Of a stretch of DNA of 64,000 nucleotides, positions 8,477 to 18,034 are shown one piece after another. The position numbers were made by a program, and so were the translations under genes. Location: contig NZ_JAJJMO010000001.1 in assembly GCF_020905345.1 (NCBI RefSeq), positions 3,782,001 to 3,846,000 on the forward strand, in the 5' to 3' direction. The DNA is from Flavobacterium pisciphilum. GTDB taxonomy: Bacteria > Bacteroidota > Bacteroidia > Flavobacteriales > Flavobacteriaceae. The notes below the pieces were generated by a model that did no database searches, was not told where the DNA came from, and worked only from the letters and a program-made list of their open reading frames with translations. Positions within the stretch are counted from its first letter, which is position 1. Every line of letters starts with the position of its first letter.

Positions 8477-9454
8477 ATGAATATTACTTCTCAAATAAAA
8501 CAGCCCATTTTTAGCGAGATGGAACTTTTTGAAAAAAAGTTCCATGAATCGATGACTTCAAAGGTGGCTTTGCTCAATAGAATTACTTATTATATTGTAA
8601 ATAGAAAAGGAAAACAAATGCGACCTATGTTTGTTTTCTTGACAGCAAAAATGGTGTCAGAAGGAATTGTAAACGAACGCACTTATCGTGGGGCTTCGGT
8701 TATAGAATTAATTCATACCGCAACCTTAGTTCATGATGATGTAGTTGATGATAGTAATCGTCGACGTGGCTTTTTTTCGATTAATGCACTATGGAAAAAT
8801 AAAATAGCAGTTCTAGTTGGAGATTATTTACTTTCAAAGGGATTGTTGCTTTCTATAGATAATGGAGATTTTGATTTACTTAAAATAATTTCTGTTGCAG
8901 TACGTGAGATGAGCGAAGGAGAATTGCTTCAAATAGAAAAAGCAAGAAGACTTGATATTACCGAAGACGTTTATTACGAAATTATCCGAAAAAAGACAGC
9001 AACACTTATTGCTGCTTGTTGTGCGCTAGGTGCAAAATCGGTTATTGAAGATGAAGTTCAGGTAGAGAACATGCGTAAATTTGGAGAACTCATAGGAATG
9101 GCTTTCCAGATTAAAGATGATTTATTCGATTATAGCGAAGAAGCTATTGGAAAACCTACTGGAATAGACATCAAAGAGCAAAAAATGACTTTGCCCTTAA
9201 TTCATGTTTTAAATAATTGTACTACCAAAGAAAAGAATTGGCTTATTAATTCTATCAAAAACCATAATAAAGACAAAAAGCGTGTAAAAGAAGTTATTGC
9301 TTTTGTGAAAGATAATAATGGTTTGACTTATGCCGAAAATAAAATGGTAGAATTTCAACAAGAAGCACTCTCTTTACTTGATAACTATTCAGATTCAGAC
9401 TTCAAAGCAGCTTTGACTTTGATGGTGAACTATGTAATTGAAAGAAAAAAATAA
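8477..9454 (+). CDS. polyprenyl diphosphate synthase
   Basis: A 325-residue trans-prenyltransferase that lengthens an allylic diphosphate with isopentenyl diphosphate. It has the first aspartate-rich motif in HDDVVDDSNRRRG (near residue 90) and the second in KDDLFDYSEE, plus GKQMRP near the start. It resembles IspB-type long-chain synthases. As flavobacteria use menaquinone with a six-isoprene tail, a role in making that tail is likely, but chain length cannot be read with certainty from sequence. It is transcribed alone, with a TATATTTG promoter element just upstream. Confidence 0.85.
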   Translation: MNITSQIKQPIFSEMELFEKKFHESMTSKVALLNRITYYIVNRKGKQMRPMFVFLTAKMVSEGIVNERTYRGASVIELIHTATLVHDDVVDDSNRRRGFFSINALWKNKIAVLVGDYLLSKGLLLSIDNGDFDLLKIISVAVREMSEGELLQIEKARRLDITEDVYYEIIRKKTATLIAACCALGAKSVIEDEVQVENMRKFGELIGMAFQIKDDLFDYSEEAIGKPTGIDIKEQKMTLPLIHVLNNCTTKEKNWLINSIKNHNKDKKRVKEVIAFVKDNNGLTYAENKMVEFQQEALSLLDNYSDSDFKAALTLMVNYVIERKK

Positions 9455-9687
9455 CAAATAATTTTTAACGGTCAATAACTTTAAACACTTGTAAGACAGT
9501 GTTTTACTTGTTGTTTGTTTTTGTTGAAGGTTTTAATTATTATTTTTTTTCATTCCCATGCAACCTTTTTTAATTGTAAATCGTCTATGCTAATAGAAGT
9601 CAGTTTGGTTTTTAGCTGGCAATTTATAATGCTATTATTTGAATTAATTTTACCGAATCATTTTTTTAAAATTTCTACTGAGTTTTT

Positions 9688-10248
9688 ATGAAAGTAATCC
9701 AATTGCATCAAGAAGAAGCTGAAATCATTCAGTTGGCTATCGATAATAATCGACAGGCACAACAGCAGATATACAGTAAATTTTCTTCAAAAATGCTAAG
9801 TGTTTGCCGACAGTATATCAAAGACATCCAATTGGCCGAAGATGTAATGATAACATCATTCATGAAAGTTTTTACCAATCTTAAAAGATTTGAAAACAAA
9901 GGAAGTTTTGAAGGATGGATTAGAAGAATAATGGTAAATGAATGCATTTCATATCTACGAGTTCAAAAAAAGGTAAAGTTCATCGAGGATGAGAATTATG
10001 CAGAAGAGAGTTTTAATGGTATCGAGAGCCAATTGTCAACAGATCAAATTCAGTTTTTAATAGATGGCTTGCCAGATGGGTATAAGATGGTTTTTAATCT
10101 TTATGCTATCGAAGGATATAAGCACAATGAAATTGCAACAATGTTAGGGATTAATGAAGGAACGTCAAAATCGCAATTATCACATGCTCGCAAAATGTTG
10201 CAAAAGCAAATAATTACATTAAAAAAACAAGAAAATGGAACCGAATAA
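9688..10248 (+). CDS. ECF-type RNA polymerase sigma factor
   Basis: A 186-residue sigma factor with region 2 (about residues 20-90, including LAEDVMITSFMKVFTNLKRF and GSFEGWIRRIMVNECISYLR) and region 4 (about 120-175, YAIEGYKHNEIATMLGINEG with SKSQLSHARK as the recognition helix). Its stop overlaps the start of the next gene by 14 bases, which implies translational coupling with the membrane protein at 10235, its probable regulator. Confidence 0.9.
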   Translation: MKVIQLHQEEAEIIQLAIDNNRQAQQQIYSKFSSKMLSVCRQYIKDIQLAEDVMITSFMKVFTNLKRFENKGSFEGWIRRIMVNECISYLRVQKKVKFIEDENYAEESFNGIESQLSTDQIQFLIDGLPDGYKMVFNLYAIEGYKHNEIATMLGINEGTSKSQLSHARKMLQKQIITLKKQENGTE

Positions 10249-10963
10249 ATTAGAAAGAGAGTTTCGTGAAAAACTAAATGAAAGAGAAATTAATCCTAGC
10301 GATAGAGCTTGGGATCGATTGGATGCTATGTTGCAGGTGGCAGAGGAGAATAAACCTAAACGAAAATATACTTGGATGTATGTTGCGGCAGGTTTTATAG
10401 GATTCTTGTTAATCAGTACTATTTATTTTAGCCAAAAAGAAATACCTAATGACCGTATAAATAATCCTGTAGTTGTTAAAGAAGAGCAACCGAAAGATTC
10501 GGTAGGGGAAGTTAAGAATGAGCAAAACAAAATAATCTCAAAATCTTTAAATAATGATGTACTCGTGATAAAAGAAACAGAGAAAGTTTTAGAAGAAAAA
10601 AATCAACAAATAAAGCAACATAAAACAAATCAAAATCAAGTAGAGGAGCGTTCAATCATCAAAGAAGCCAATAACGAAAATTGGAAAAACAATCAAAAAA
10701 CAGAATCAAAAATCAATCAAACTGCAATTGTGGAGAATTCAAAAAATGTAACCGTGGATCAACTGTTGGTTTCGGCAGAAAAAACATTGGCAATGGATAA
10801 AGGAATTCAACAAAAAAACAAAGTTAAGATAAATGCAAACGACTTACTCTCACAAGTTGATGGAGAGTTGGAACTTTCATTTAGAGAAAAAGTAATCAAT
10901 AAAGTCAACAAAAACTACCAAACTGTAAAGGTTGCTTTAGCAAACAGAAATGCCGAAGAATAA
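10235..10963 (+). CDS. putative anti-sigma-like membrane protein
   Basis: A 242-residue protein with a short cytoplasmic N-terminus (about 45 residues containing INPSDRAWDRLDAML), one membrane helix (about 47-66), and a long, Lys/Glu/Gln/Asn-rich, probably disordered extracytoplasmic part. This layout is typical of proteins encoded directly after ECF sigma factors in Bacteroidota, and the 14-base overlap with the sigma gene supports an anti-sigma or regulatory role. No zinc-binding anti-sigma motif is visible, so the role is inferred from context. Confidence 0.65.
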   Translation: MEPNKLEREFREKLNEREINPSDRAWDRLDAMLQVAEENKPKRKYTWMYVAAGFIGFLLISTIYFSQKEIPNDRINNPVVVKEEQPKDSVGEVKNEQNKIISKSLNNDVLVIKETEKVLEEKNQQIKQHKTNQNQVEERSIIKEANNENWKNNQKTESKINQTAIVENSKNVTVDQLLVSAEKTLAMDKGIQQKNKVKINANDLLSQVDGELELSFREKVINKVNKNYQTVKVALANRNAEE

Positions 10964-11030
10964 ACCTTTGCGAGTATTAAAATCATTTACATTAAAAATC
11001 ATCAATCAATCAATCTTTAAAAAAATCATC

Positions 11031-12056
11031 ATGAGAAATTTTACCATTTACTTAGTCCTCATCCTATTTTTATTTGTTAGTAAAATGATAGGCCAGGAAA
11101 CATTTGAATCTAGAGCGAAACAAATTGCTAATAAAATAGAGAGAGTAACCAAAGAAGAAAAAGCAGCTTTAAAGGAAGAAGTTGAAGTTGTAAATGTTCA
11201 ACTTTCTGAGGGGAAAATTACAAAAGAAGAAGCCGATAAAAAGAAAAGACAATTGGCAGAGGCAAGAGCAATTATAATCGAGCAAAAAGTTACAGTTGCT
11301 CAAAATGAATTAAATGATTTAGTACAACAAAAAGTAGACGGAAAAATTATGGAAAGAGATTCTACTAGTAGATATTCAATTGGAAGATGTTGGAAAGGAA
11401 AAGATTCAATTTATAGAGAAAAGAGAACGACATCACAATTTGTGTTTGCAGCAGGATTAAATAATTTGGTAACCGATGGAAGGTTGAAAAATTCAGATTA
11501 TAAATTTATGGGTTCACATTTTTACGAATGGGGTTTTACATTTAATTCAAGAATATTAAAAAACCATAATCTATTGCATGCTAAATATGGTTTGTCAGTG
11601 ATGTACAATAATATTCGACCTACAGAGAATCGTAGTTTTGTTGTAGATGGAAAACAGACAGTTCTAGAAGTTAATCCGATAAATTTAGATGAATCTCGTT
11701 TTAGAAATGTTTATTTAGTTATGCCAGCACATTTAGAGTTTGACTTTTCGGGAAGTAAGACAGAAAATGGGAAAACTTATTTTAGAACACATAAAAGCTT
11801 TCGTTTTGGTATAGGGGGGTATGCAGGAATCAATGTTAAGTCAAAACAGATTCTGAAATATGATCAAGAGGATATAAAAGAAAAAGTAGTATCAAAAGGA
11901 GATTATAATGTAAATAATTTCATTTATGGATTAAGTACATATATGGGGTATAAAGACATGAGTTTGTATTTAAAATATGACTTGAATCCTTTATTTGCAG
12001 ATAATGAGATAAAACAAAACAATGTTTCGTTAGGATTACGTTTTGATTTTAATTAA
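11031..12056 (+). CDS. secreted coiled-coil / outer-membrane beta-barrel protein
   Basis: A 341-residue protein with a signal peptide (MRNFTIYLVLILFLFVS to MIGQ), a charged coiled-coil part (about 25-110, with KITKEEADKKKRQLAEA), and a C-terminal half with outer-membrane-barrel character ending in VSLGLRFDFN. The frame is open back to an ATG at 10950 that would overlap the previous gene, but that start adds 27 residues in front of the signal peptide, so I choose 11031. It is the third gene of the ECF operon and may be the envelope element that this system monitors. Confidence 0.75.
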   Translation: MRNFTIYLVLILFLFVSKMIGQETFESRAKQIANKIERVTKEEKAALKEEVEVVNVQLSEGKITKEEADKKKRQLAEARAIIIEQKVTVAQNELNDLVQQKVDGKIMERDSTSRYSIGRCWKGKDSIYREKRTTSQFVFAAGLNNLVTDGRLKNSDYKFMGSHFYEWGFTFNSRILKNHNLLHAKYGLSVMYNNIRPTENRSFVVDGKQTVLEVNPINLDESRFRNVYLVMPAHLEFDFSGSKTENGKTYFRTHKSFRFGIGGYAGINVKSKQILKYDQEDIKEKVVSKGDYNVNNFIYGLSTYMGYKDMSLYLKYDLNPLFADNEIKQNNVSLGLRFDFN

Positions 12057-12083
12057 TTAAATTGAGTTAGTTTTTTAGTAATG

Positions 12084-12110
12084 AAGCACTTCGAAAGGAG
12101 TGCTTTTTTT
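12084..12110 (+). terminator. terminator of the ECF sigma operon
   Basis: AAGCACT and AGTGCTT form a 7-bp stem around TCGAAAGG, followed by a run of T. It lies 28 bases after the stop of the barrel gene. Confidence 0.8.
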
Positions 12111-12186
12111 GTGTCATATTTAATTTAAATATGAAGTTTGATTTATGTAATTTTACAGGCTTCAATCTTTAAAAAATAAATACGTT

Positions 12187-14256
12187 TTGATTTCACAAAA
12201 TACCATAGATACTGTTTTTGAAACTGCTCGTGTAGAGGAGGTTATTGGCGATTTTGTGCTTTTAAAACGAGCAGGAAGTAATTATAAAGGATTGAGTCCG
12301 TTCTCTGATGAGCGCTCTCCATCGTTTATGGTGTCACCTGTAAAAGGGATTTGGAAAGATTTTAGTACAGGAAAAGGAGGGAACTCAGTTAAATTTTTAA
12401 TGGAGCATGAGCATTTTACCTATCCTGAAGCCATTCGATATTTGGCCAAAAAATATAATATCGAAATTGAAGAAACCGAACAAACGGATGCTGAAAAAGC
12501 CATAACTGATGTTCGTGAAAGTATGTATCTAGTTTCAGAGTTTGCCAAAAAATATTTTCATAATGTACTTTTAAATACAGATGAAGGTCAGGCAATAGGA
12601 TATTCGTATTTTAAGGAAAGAGGATTTACAAACGAAACAATCAAGAAATTTGAATTAGGATATTCTCCAGAAACCTGGGATGCTTTTACTAAAGAAGCGC
12701 TTGGTCAAGGATATAAACTAGAATTTTTGCAAAGTACTGGACTAACAATTCCTAAAGATGATCGTCCTTTTGATCGATTTAAAGGACGTGTTATGTTTCC
12801 GATACAGAGTATGTCGGGACGTGTACTTGGTTTTGGAGGGCGAATCCTTACAAATGATAAAAAAGCGGCAAAATACTTAAACTCACCAGAGAGTGATCTT
12901 TACCATAAGAGTAAAGTATTGTATGGTATTTTTCAAGCCAAACAATCTATTGCTAAACAAAACAATTGTTTTTTAGTAGAAGGATATACCGATGTAATAC
13001 AGTTTAATCAAGCAGGAATAGAAAATGTAGTTGCTTCTTCGGGAACTGCCTTGACACCTGATCAGATTAGATTGATAAATAGATTAACAAAAAACATTAC
13101 AGTACTTTTTGATGGGGATGCAGCTGGATTACGTGCATCTATTCGAGGAATCGATTTGATTCTAGAAGAAGGTATGAACGTAAAAGTATGTACTTTTCCT
13201 GACGGAGACGACCCAGATAGTTTTGCTAGAAAGACTCCGTATGATGATTTAGTAGCTTATTTAGATGAGAATGCTAAAGACTTTATTCAGTTTAAGGCAT
13301 CGCTTTTAATGGATGAGGCCAAAAATGACCCCGTTAAGAAGGCCGATTTAATTCGGGATATGGTTACGAGTATTTCTAAAATACCAGACCGTATTCAGCG
13401 CGAAGTCTACATTCAGGAGTGTGCTAGAATTATGGATATTTCAGAGCAAGTACTTGTAAGTACTTTGGCGCAGCTTCTTCAAAAAGATGTTGCTGAAGTT
13501 GGAAAAAAACAAAAGCAGGAGCAAAAACCTTTTGAGGTTTTAAGAAACCAGAAACCAAAAAATACAGGCTTTTCGGGAGGAGATCCAGAAGATCCAAGAG
13601 GTGCACCAGATGATTATTATCCGGGAGAGCCAGGATATCCAGAACAGCAGCAAGCAGAAAAAATAGATATCCTTTATGGTTTAGAAAGAAAAATAATCGA
13701 AATTTTATTGCTTTATGGAGATAAAGTAGAGAAGTTTGAAGATGCTTTTTTTAAGGCAAATGAAGAAGGGGAAGTTGTGCTTGTTAGTGAAATTAAAGAA
13801 TATAAGGTTTATCAAAGAATCTACCTGAGTTTACAGGAAGATGAGGTGGAGTTGTCTAATACGCTGTTTAGAGATGTTTTTACAAATTTAATAGCATTCT
13901 ATAACCAGCATGAAAAGTTTAATTTAGAGCAATATCTAATGCGTCTGGAGCCTGAATTTGCTCAGGAGGTAACGGATATTTTAATGGAGGATGAAAAAGT
14001 GACACTTCATGACTGGGAAGGACAAAATATTTTTTCGAAGGGGAAGTCAGAATCAATAAGTCAATACGTGACAGAGACAATCATGTCTATGCGTTGGTTT
14101 TTGGTGGATAAGATAATTGAAGAACTAAAAAGCTCCATAGTATCAGACCCTAAGGAAGATAATATGGAGCTTTTAATGATGGTTATGGACTACTCAAAAT
14201 TAATTAATTCGTTTTCAAGAAAATTAGGGAGAGTGATGTCCCGTTACCATAATTAA
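12187..14256 (+). CDS. dnaG: DNA primase DnaG, zinc ligands replaced
   Basis: DnaG makes RNA primers at the replication fork. The 689-residue product has the N-terminal primase domain, the TOPRIM core (VEGYTDVIQ near 263 and LFDGDAAG near 307) and a C-terminal helicase-interaction region after a low-complexity linker (about 450-490). The N-terminal domain aligns to the CHC2 zinc finger, but its four ligands are gone: GLSPFSDERSPSF has Ser37 and Ser40, and IWKDFSTGKGGN has Asp58 and Thr61 where E. coli has Cys, His, Cys, Cys. The start is TTG; the open frame upstream to a stop at 12148 has no ATG. It overlaps the convergent regulator gene by 4 bases. Confidence 0.93.
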   Translation: MISQNTIDTVFETARVEEVIGDFVLLKRAGSNYKGLSPFSDERSPSFMVSPVKGIWKDFSTGKGGNSVKFLMEHEHFTYPEAIRYLAKKYNIEIEETEQTDAEKAITDVRESMYLVSEFAKKYFHNVLLNTDEGQAIGYSYFKERGFTNETIKKFELGYSPETWDAFTKEALGQGYKLEFLQSTGLTIPKDDRPFDRFKGRVMFPIQSMSGRVLGFGGRILTNDKKAAKYLNSPESDLYHKSKVLYGIFQAKQSIAKQNNCFLVEGYTDVIQFNQAGIENVVASSGTALTPDQIRLINRLTKNITVLFDGDAAGLRASIRGIDLILEEGMNVKVCTFPDGDDPDSFARKTPYDDLVAYLDENAKDFIQFKASLLMDEAKNDPVKKADLIRDMVTSISKIPDRIQREVYIQECARIMDISEQVLVSTLAQLLQKDVAEVGKKQKQEQKPFEVLRNQKPKNTGFSGGDPEDPRGAPDDYYPGEPGYPEQQQAEKIDILYGLERKIIEILLLYGDKVEKFEDAFFKANEEGEVVLVSEIKEYKVYQRIYLSLQEDEVELSNTLFRDVFTNLIAFYNQHEKFNLEQYLMRLEPEFAQEVTDILMEDEKVTLHDWEGQNIFSKGKSESISQYVTETIMSMRWFLVDKIIEELKSSIVSDPKEDNMELLMMVMDYSKLINSFSRKLGRVMSRYHN

Positions 14257-14882
14257 ATAATTTCTAGTGTTTTGGCTTTATTAACTAAATCTACTAGATT
14301 GGTAACGTTTAATTTAGTTAGTAACCTTAGTTTGTAAGTACTAATTGTTTTTTCGTTAAGATTTAGAATTTTAGAAATCTCATTGTTTTTCTTACCATCG
14401 CTTAAGTAACGTAATACTTCAATTTCTCTGTTTGATAATTTTCGGTATAGACGTTCGCTTTTGCTCTGTTTTGCAATCAATGCCATGTTTTTACGTACAG
14501 TTTCATTGATGATAATTTTCCCTTCATGTACTTTGATAATCGAAATCCCCAGAGTTTCTAATTTTTCTGTTTTGTGAATGTATCCAGAAACACCAGCTTT
14601 TATAGCATTTGGAGCATACATTTGTTCAGATAGATTACTGAAGATGATGATTTTTGTTTTAGGGAAGTTTTTGAGAATAGACTTAACTTCAAAAATACTT
14701 GCAAGACCTTCTAATTCTAAATCTAAAATAAGAATATCAATGTCTTTAGTTTGAAGAATGTCTTTTACCATCGTAAAGTTACCTACATTTGCAACGATTG
14801 AAATGTCATCATGGTCTTTAAAATACGACTTAACGCCAAAGTGCGTCACAGGGTGGTTGTCTGCTAAACATACTTTAATCAT
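14253..14882 (-). CDS. NarL/FixJ-type response regulator
   Basis: A 209-residue two-component regulator. The receiver domain (about 1-120) has the phospho-acceptor Asp in DILILDLELEG and the conserved Lys in YIHKTEK. The C-terminal LuxR-type HTH (about 145-205) contains LSNREIEVLRYLSDGKKNNE and LNEKTISTYKLRLLTKL. No histidine kinase gene is next to it, so it is an orphan here. It overlaps the 3' end of dnaG by four bases on the opposite strand. Confidence 0.9.
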   Translation of the reverse strand: MIKVCLADNHPVTHFGVKSYFKDHDDISIVANVGNFTMVKDILQTKDIDILILDLELEGLASIFEVKSILKNFPKTKIIIFSNLSEQMYAPNAIKAGVSGYIHKTEKLETLGISIIKVHEGKIIINETVRKNMALIAKQSKSERLYRKLSNREIEVLRYLSDGKKNNEISKILNLNEKTISTYKLRLLTKLNVTNLVDLVNKAKTLEII

Positions 14883-14975
14883 AGTTTTACCTTTTTAAGA
14901 ATTGTTCATTTTTTTTTGGAATTGTAAAATTAATAAATAAATTCTGTAATTTATTGTAAATCAACATAAAAATGA

Positions 14976-15782
14976 TTATTTTAACTTTTTAGGTAAAGAA
15001 CACACAGGTATTGGGTTCATTTTGTGCTGATTGGCTGTGTTTAATTTCTTGTATATTTCGAAAACAATTTTTTCTCTTCCAGTGAAGTCAGTAGCTGATT
15101 TTCCTAGTTCATCGGCTAACATTGCCCACTCTAATTCGTCATAATTTGCACCCAATTGGTCTTCATCTGTTCGGTTATCTCCAAACAAACCATCAGTAGG
15201 TGCAGCTGTTAAAATTGAGTCAGGAATTTTAAGAAATACCCCTAATGCATACACATCAGATTTCATTAAATCGGCAATTGGACTCAAATCTACGCCACCA
15301 TCTCCGTATTTTGTGTAAAAACCTACTCCAAAATCTTCAACTTTGTTCCCTGTTCCAGCAACTAATAGACCATGAATACCTGCTAGATAGTATAAGCTAG
15401 TCATACGCAAACGAGCACGAGTGTTGGCTAGTGATAAATTAACTTTAGCAATATCACCATCGCTAGGGGTTGCCGCTTTAAAAGCTTCAAATGTACTTGT
15501 TAAGTCAGTTTCGATATTAGAAACATTTGGGAAACGTTTTTTTAATTGATCGATATGTTCTCTTCCTCTAGAAACTTGATTTGGAGCTTGATATATTGGC
15601 ATTTCTACACATAAAACCTTTAATCCAGTTTGAGCACATAATGTTGAGGTTACAGCTGAGTCAACACCACCAGAAATTCCTATAATAAAACCATTCACTT
15701 TAGCATTGTTGGCGTAATCTTTTAGCCACTCTACAATGTAGGTATTTACTTTTTCTGTTTGAATAGTGCTTTTTTTAGCCAT
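14976..15782 (-). CDS. nadE: ammonia-dependent NAD synthetase
   Basis: NadE amidates nicotinic acid adenine dinucleotide to NAD with ATP. The 268-residue protein has the PP-loop in IGISGGVDSAVTSTL (near residue 33), the substrate-binding segment LVAGTGNKVEDFGVGFYTKY, and DGGVDLSPIADLMKSDVY. It has no N-terminal glutaminase domain, so it should use ammonia. It is divergent from gldB, a neighbour pairing familiar in flavobacteria. Confidence 0.93.
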   Translation of the reverse strand: MAKKSTIQTEKVNTYIVEWLKDYANNAKVNGFIIGISGGVDSAVTSTLCAQTGLKVLCVEMPIYQAPNQVSRGREHIDQLKKRFPNVSNIETDLTSTFEAFKAATPSDGDIAKVNLSLANTRARLRMTSLYYLAGIHGLLVAGTGNKVEDFGVGFYTKYGDGGVDLSPIADLMKSDVYALGVFLKIPDSILTAAPTDGLFGDNRTDEDQLGANYDELEWAMLADELGKSATDFTGREKIVFEIYKKLNTANQHKMNPIPVCSLPKKLK

Positions 15783-15811
15783 AATAGTTTAAGTTTTAAA
15801 ATGCAGGAATG

Positions 15812-15819
15812 TATATTTG
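15812..15819 (+). promoter_or_regulatory. TAnnTTTG -7 element of gldB
   Basis: TATATTTG lies 63 bases upstream of the gldB ATG in the nadE-gldB divergent region. No -33 TTG is evident at the normal distance. Confidence 0.4.
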
Positions 15820-15882
15820 CACAATTATATTTAAGTAGTCAGTACTTAATAAAATTTGCAACACAAACTTAATTAAAATAAA

Positions 15883-16839
15883 ATGAAAATATATCGGTTT
15901 GCTATCGCTCTAGGTGTCTTTTTTTTGTCCTGCGATAAAAAAAGTGAAATTGAAAAAGCGGTAGAAGAAATTCCTGTTGATATTAAAGTGGAGCGTTTTG
16001 ATAAAGTGTTTTTTGAAACCCAACCCAAAGATTTAGCGAAGGTGAAAAAAGAATATCCTTTTTTCTTTCCGCAAGGGAATGATGACTCGGTTTGGTTAGA
16101 GAAAATGCAAAATCCGCTTTGGAGAGAGTTGTATGCTGAGGTTCAGAAAAAATATGGAGATTTTGAGCCGGTTCGTAAAGAATTTAATAGCTTGTTTCAG
16201 CATATCGAGTATTATTTTCCTAAAACAAAAACACCAAAAGTAATTACTATAATTTCTGAAATGGATTATAATAATAAAGCAATTTATGCAGATAGTTTAG
16301 TTGTTGTTGCGCTTGAGTTGTATTTAGGAAAAGAACATAAGTTCTATACATTTCCAAATTATATAAAGGAGAACTTTGAAGAGAAGCAAATTATGCCAGA
16401 TGTAGTTTCTAGTTTCTCACTGAAGAAAATTTCGCCAATTACCGATAAAAGTTTGATAAACAAAATGGTGTATTATGGGAAGCAATTGTATCTAAAAGAT
16501 TTGCTTTTGCCAGATTATACGGATGCAGATAAAATAGGTTATACGCCAGAGCAAATAAAATGGTGTGAGGAGAATGAAGGCTATATGTGGCGTTATTTTA
16601 TAGAAAAAGAGTTGTTGTATAGTGATGATGTAAAACTTACAACACGATTTATAAATACAGCACCATTTTCTAAGTTTTACCTCGAAATAGATAATGAATC
16701 ACCAGGGCGTGTTGGAACCTGGATTGGGTGGCAAATTGTACGTTCGTACATGAAAAACAATGATGTGCCGATTGAACAATTATTAAAAACCAACGCAAAA
16801 GAAATTTTTGAAAAATCAAAATATAAACCTAAGAAGTAA
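15883..16839 (+). CDS. gldB: gliding motility lipoprotein GldB
   Basis: GldB is a lipoprotein needed for gliding and for function of the type IX secretion apparatus in flavobacteria; its biochemical role is not settled. The 318-residue product has a lipoprotein signal ending FFLSC at Cys18, then DKKSEIEKA. The body includes VDIKVERFDKVFFET and ESPGRVGTWIGWQIVRSYM near the C-terminus, which I recognise as GldB features. Its stop overlaps the start of gldC in TAATG, so the two are coupled. Confidence 0.92.
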   Translation: MKIYRFAIALGVFFLSCDKKSEIEKAVEEIPVDIKVERFDKVFFETQPKDLAKVKKEYPFFFPQGNDDSVWLEKMQNPLWRELYAEVQKKYGDFEPVRKEFNSLFQHIEYYFPKTKTPKVITIISEMDYNNKAIYADSLVVVALELYLGKEHKFYTFPNYIKENFEEKQIMPDVVSSFSLKKISPITDKSLINKMVYYGKQLYLKDLLLPDYTDADKIGYTPEQIKWCEENEGYMWRYFIEKELLYSDDVKLTTRFINTAPFSKFYLEIDNESPGRVGTWIGWQIVRSYMKNNDVPIEQLLKTNAKEIFEKSKYKPKK

Positions 16840-17177
16840 TGTCAGATAATACACAAACATCAGAAATTAAATTCCTTATAGAATTAGACGAAAATAGAGT
16901 TCCAGAAAAGCTAAAATGGTCTGCAAAAGATGGAGGAGTCGAAGCGCAAGATGCAAAAGCAATTATGCTTTCTATTTGGGATAGTAAAGTGCAGGAAACC
17001 ATGCGTATTGATTTATGGACGAAAGATATGCCTGTAGATGAAATGAAAATTTTCTTTCACCAAACCTTAGTAGCAATGGCAGATACATTTAAGCGTGCTA
17101 CAGATGATGAGAAGATGTCGGATACAATGAAGGATTTCTGTGATTATTTTGCAGAGAAACTTGAATTGAAAAAATAA
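16839..17177 (+). CDS. gldC: gliding motility protein GldC
   Basis: A 112-residue cytoplasmic-looking protein without signal peptide, with KLKWSAKDGG near residue 25 and TLVAMADTFKRATDD. GldC always follows gldB in flavobacteria and supports gliding; its molecular role is unknown. The ATG overlaps the gldB stop by one base. A terminator follows at 17196. Confidence 0.92.
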   Translation: MSDNTQTSEIKFLIELDENRVPEKLKWSAKDGGVEAQDAKAIMLSIWDSKVQETMRIDLWTKDMPVDEMKIFFHQTLVAMADTFKRATDDEKMSDTMKDFCDYFAEKLELKK

Positions 17178-17195
17178 AACCCGAAAAAATTTAAT

Positions 17196-17247
17196 ACAAA
17201 TCCTGAATTCCAGTTTTGCGACTAGGGATTTGGGATTTGTTTTTTTA
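17196..17247 (+). terminator. terminator of gldBC
   Basis: ACAAATCC pairs with GGATTTGT, with a weaker inner stem (AATTCC with GGGATT), and a run of seven T follows. Confidence 0.7.
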
Positions 17248-17317
17248 TTGAAATTAATTAGAACTTTATGTATATTTATTCGGTAAGCTATATTGAAAAA
17301 AGTAAAGTTGTAATTTA

Positions 17318-18028
17318 ATGAAATCAATTATTATGTTATTTCCTTTTATTATAAGTCTAATTGGATTGTTCTTTTTACTTGTAAATAGTATTTGCTTTTG
17401 GTTGAAACGAAAGAGCAAAGATGTATTGTACAATATAATTACTATCTATTTAATTCTTTTATTTATAGAAGAGTTATGTTGCAATATTATTGGGTTTTTG
17501 AATCCGGGAGCTAATTTTTTTCTTTCTCATTACTATTTTGTTTTTCAATTTATAGTATTGAGTGTTTTTTTTTACAACATATTTTCAAGTGTTGTTTTAA
17601 AAAGAATTGTATTGTTTTTTTTAGCAGTGGTTTTGATTTTGCTAAGTGTACAATATTATATTACACCAGGTCTTTATTGGCGTTTTAATATGTTTGAAAT
17701 TGGAGTAATTTCGACATTGTTGATTTTCTACTCCTTAGTTTTTTTGATACAGAATTTCAAGAAAGTTAAGCATGATTATTTTTATTTCTGTAACGGCTTA
17801 ATACTTTATTTAGCTAGTAGTGCTAGTATTTTTTTGAGTGGTAATAGTGATTCAGTGCTTTTTACAGAGCCATTTATTTTGGATTTCTGGTTCTTTAATT
17901 CCCTATTTTATATTTTGTATCAGTTTTTAATTTTTAAAGAATGGAGGGCTTTAAATGCTAAAAGAAAAATGGAAGAAACTGAATTGGTTGATTCTTTATC
18001 CTATTTTGAAAAGAAAGAAGAAGTATAA
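17318..18028 (+). CDS. hypothetical polytopic membrane protein
   Basis: A 236-residue protein with about seven predicted membrane helices and a charged 30-residue C-terminal tail (KRKMEETELVDSL). The helices are rich in Phe, Leu, Ile and Tyr and no catalytic motif is visible. The layout resembles 7TM sensory membrane modules but without an output domain. I do not recognise a named family. It stands alone between the gldBC terminator and a bidirectional terminator shared with engB. Confidence 0.7.
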   Translation: MKSIIMLFPFIISLIGLFFLLVNSICFWLKRKSKDVLYNIITIYLILLFIEELCCNIIGFLNPGANFFLSHYYFVFQFIVLSVFFYNIFSSVVLKRIVLFFLAVVLILLSVQYYITPGLYWRFNMFEIGVISTLLIFYSLVFLIQNFKKVKHDYFYFCNGLILYLASSASIFLSGNSDSVLFTEPFILDFWFFNSLFYILYQFLIFKEWRALNAKRKMEETELVDSLSYFEKKEEV

Positions 18029-18034
18029 TGATAT

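Noticed and set aside
10950..11030. An upstream ATG extending the barrel protein of the ECF operon by 27 residues.
   Set aside because: It would place a Lys-rich stretch in front of a normal signal peptide and overlap the preceding gene; the ATG at 11031 gives the signal peptide at the N-terminus.
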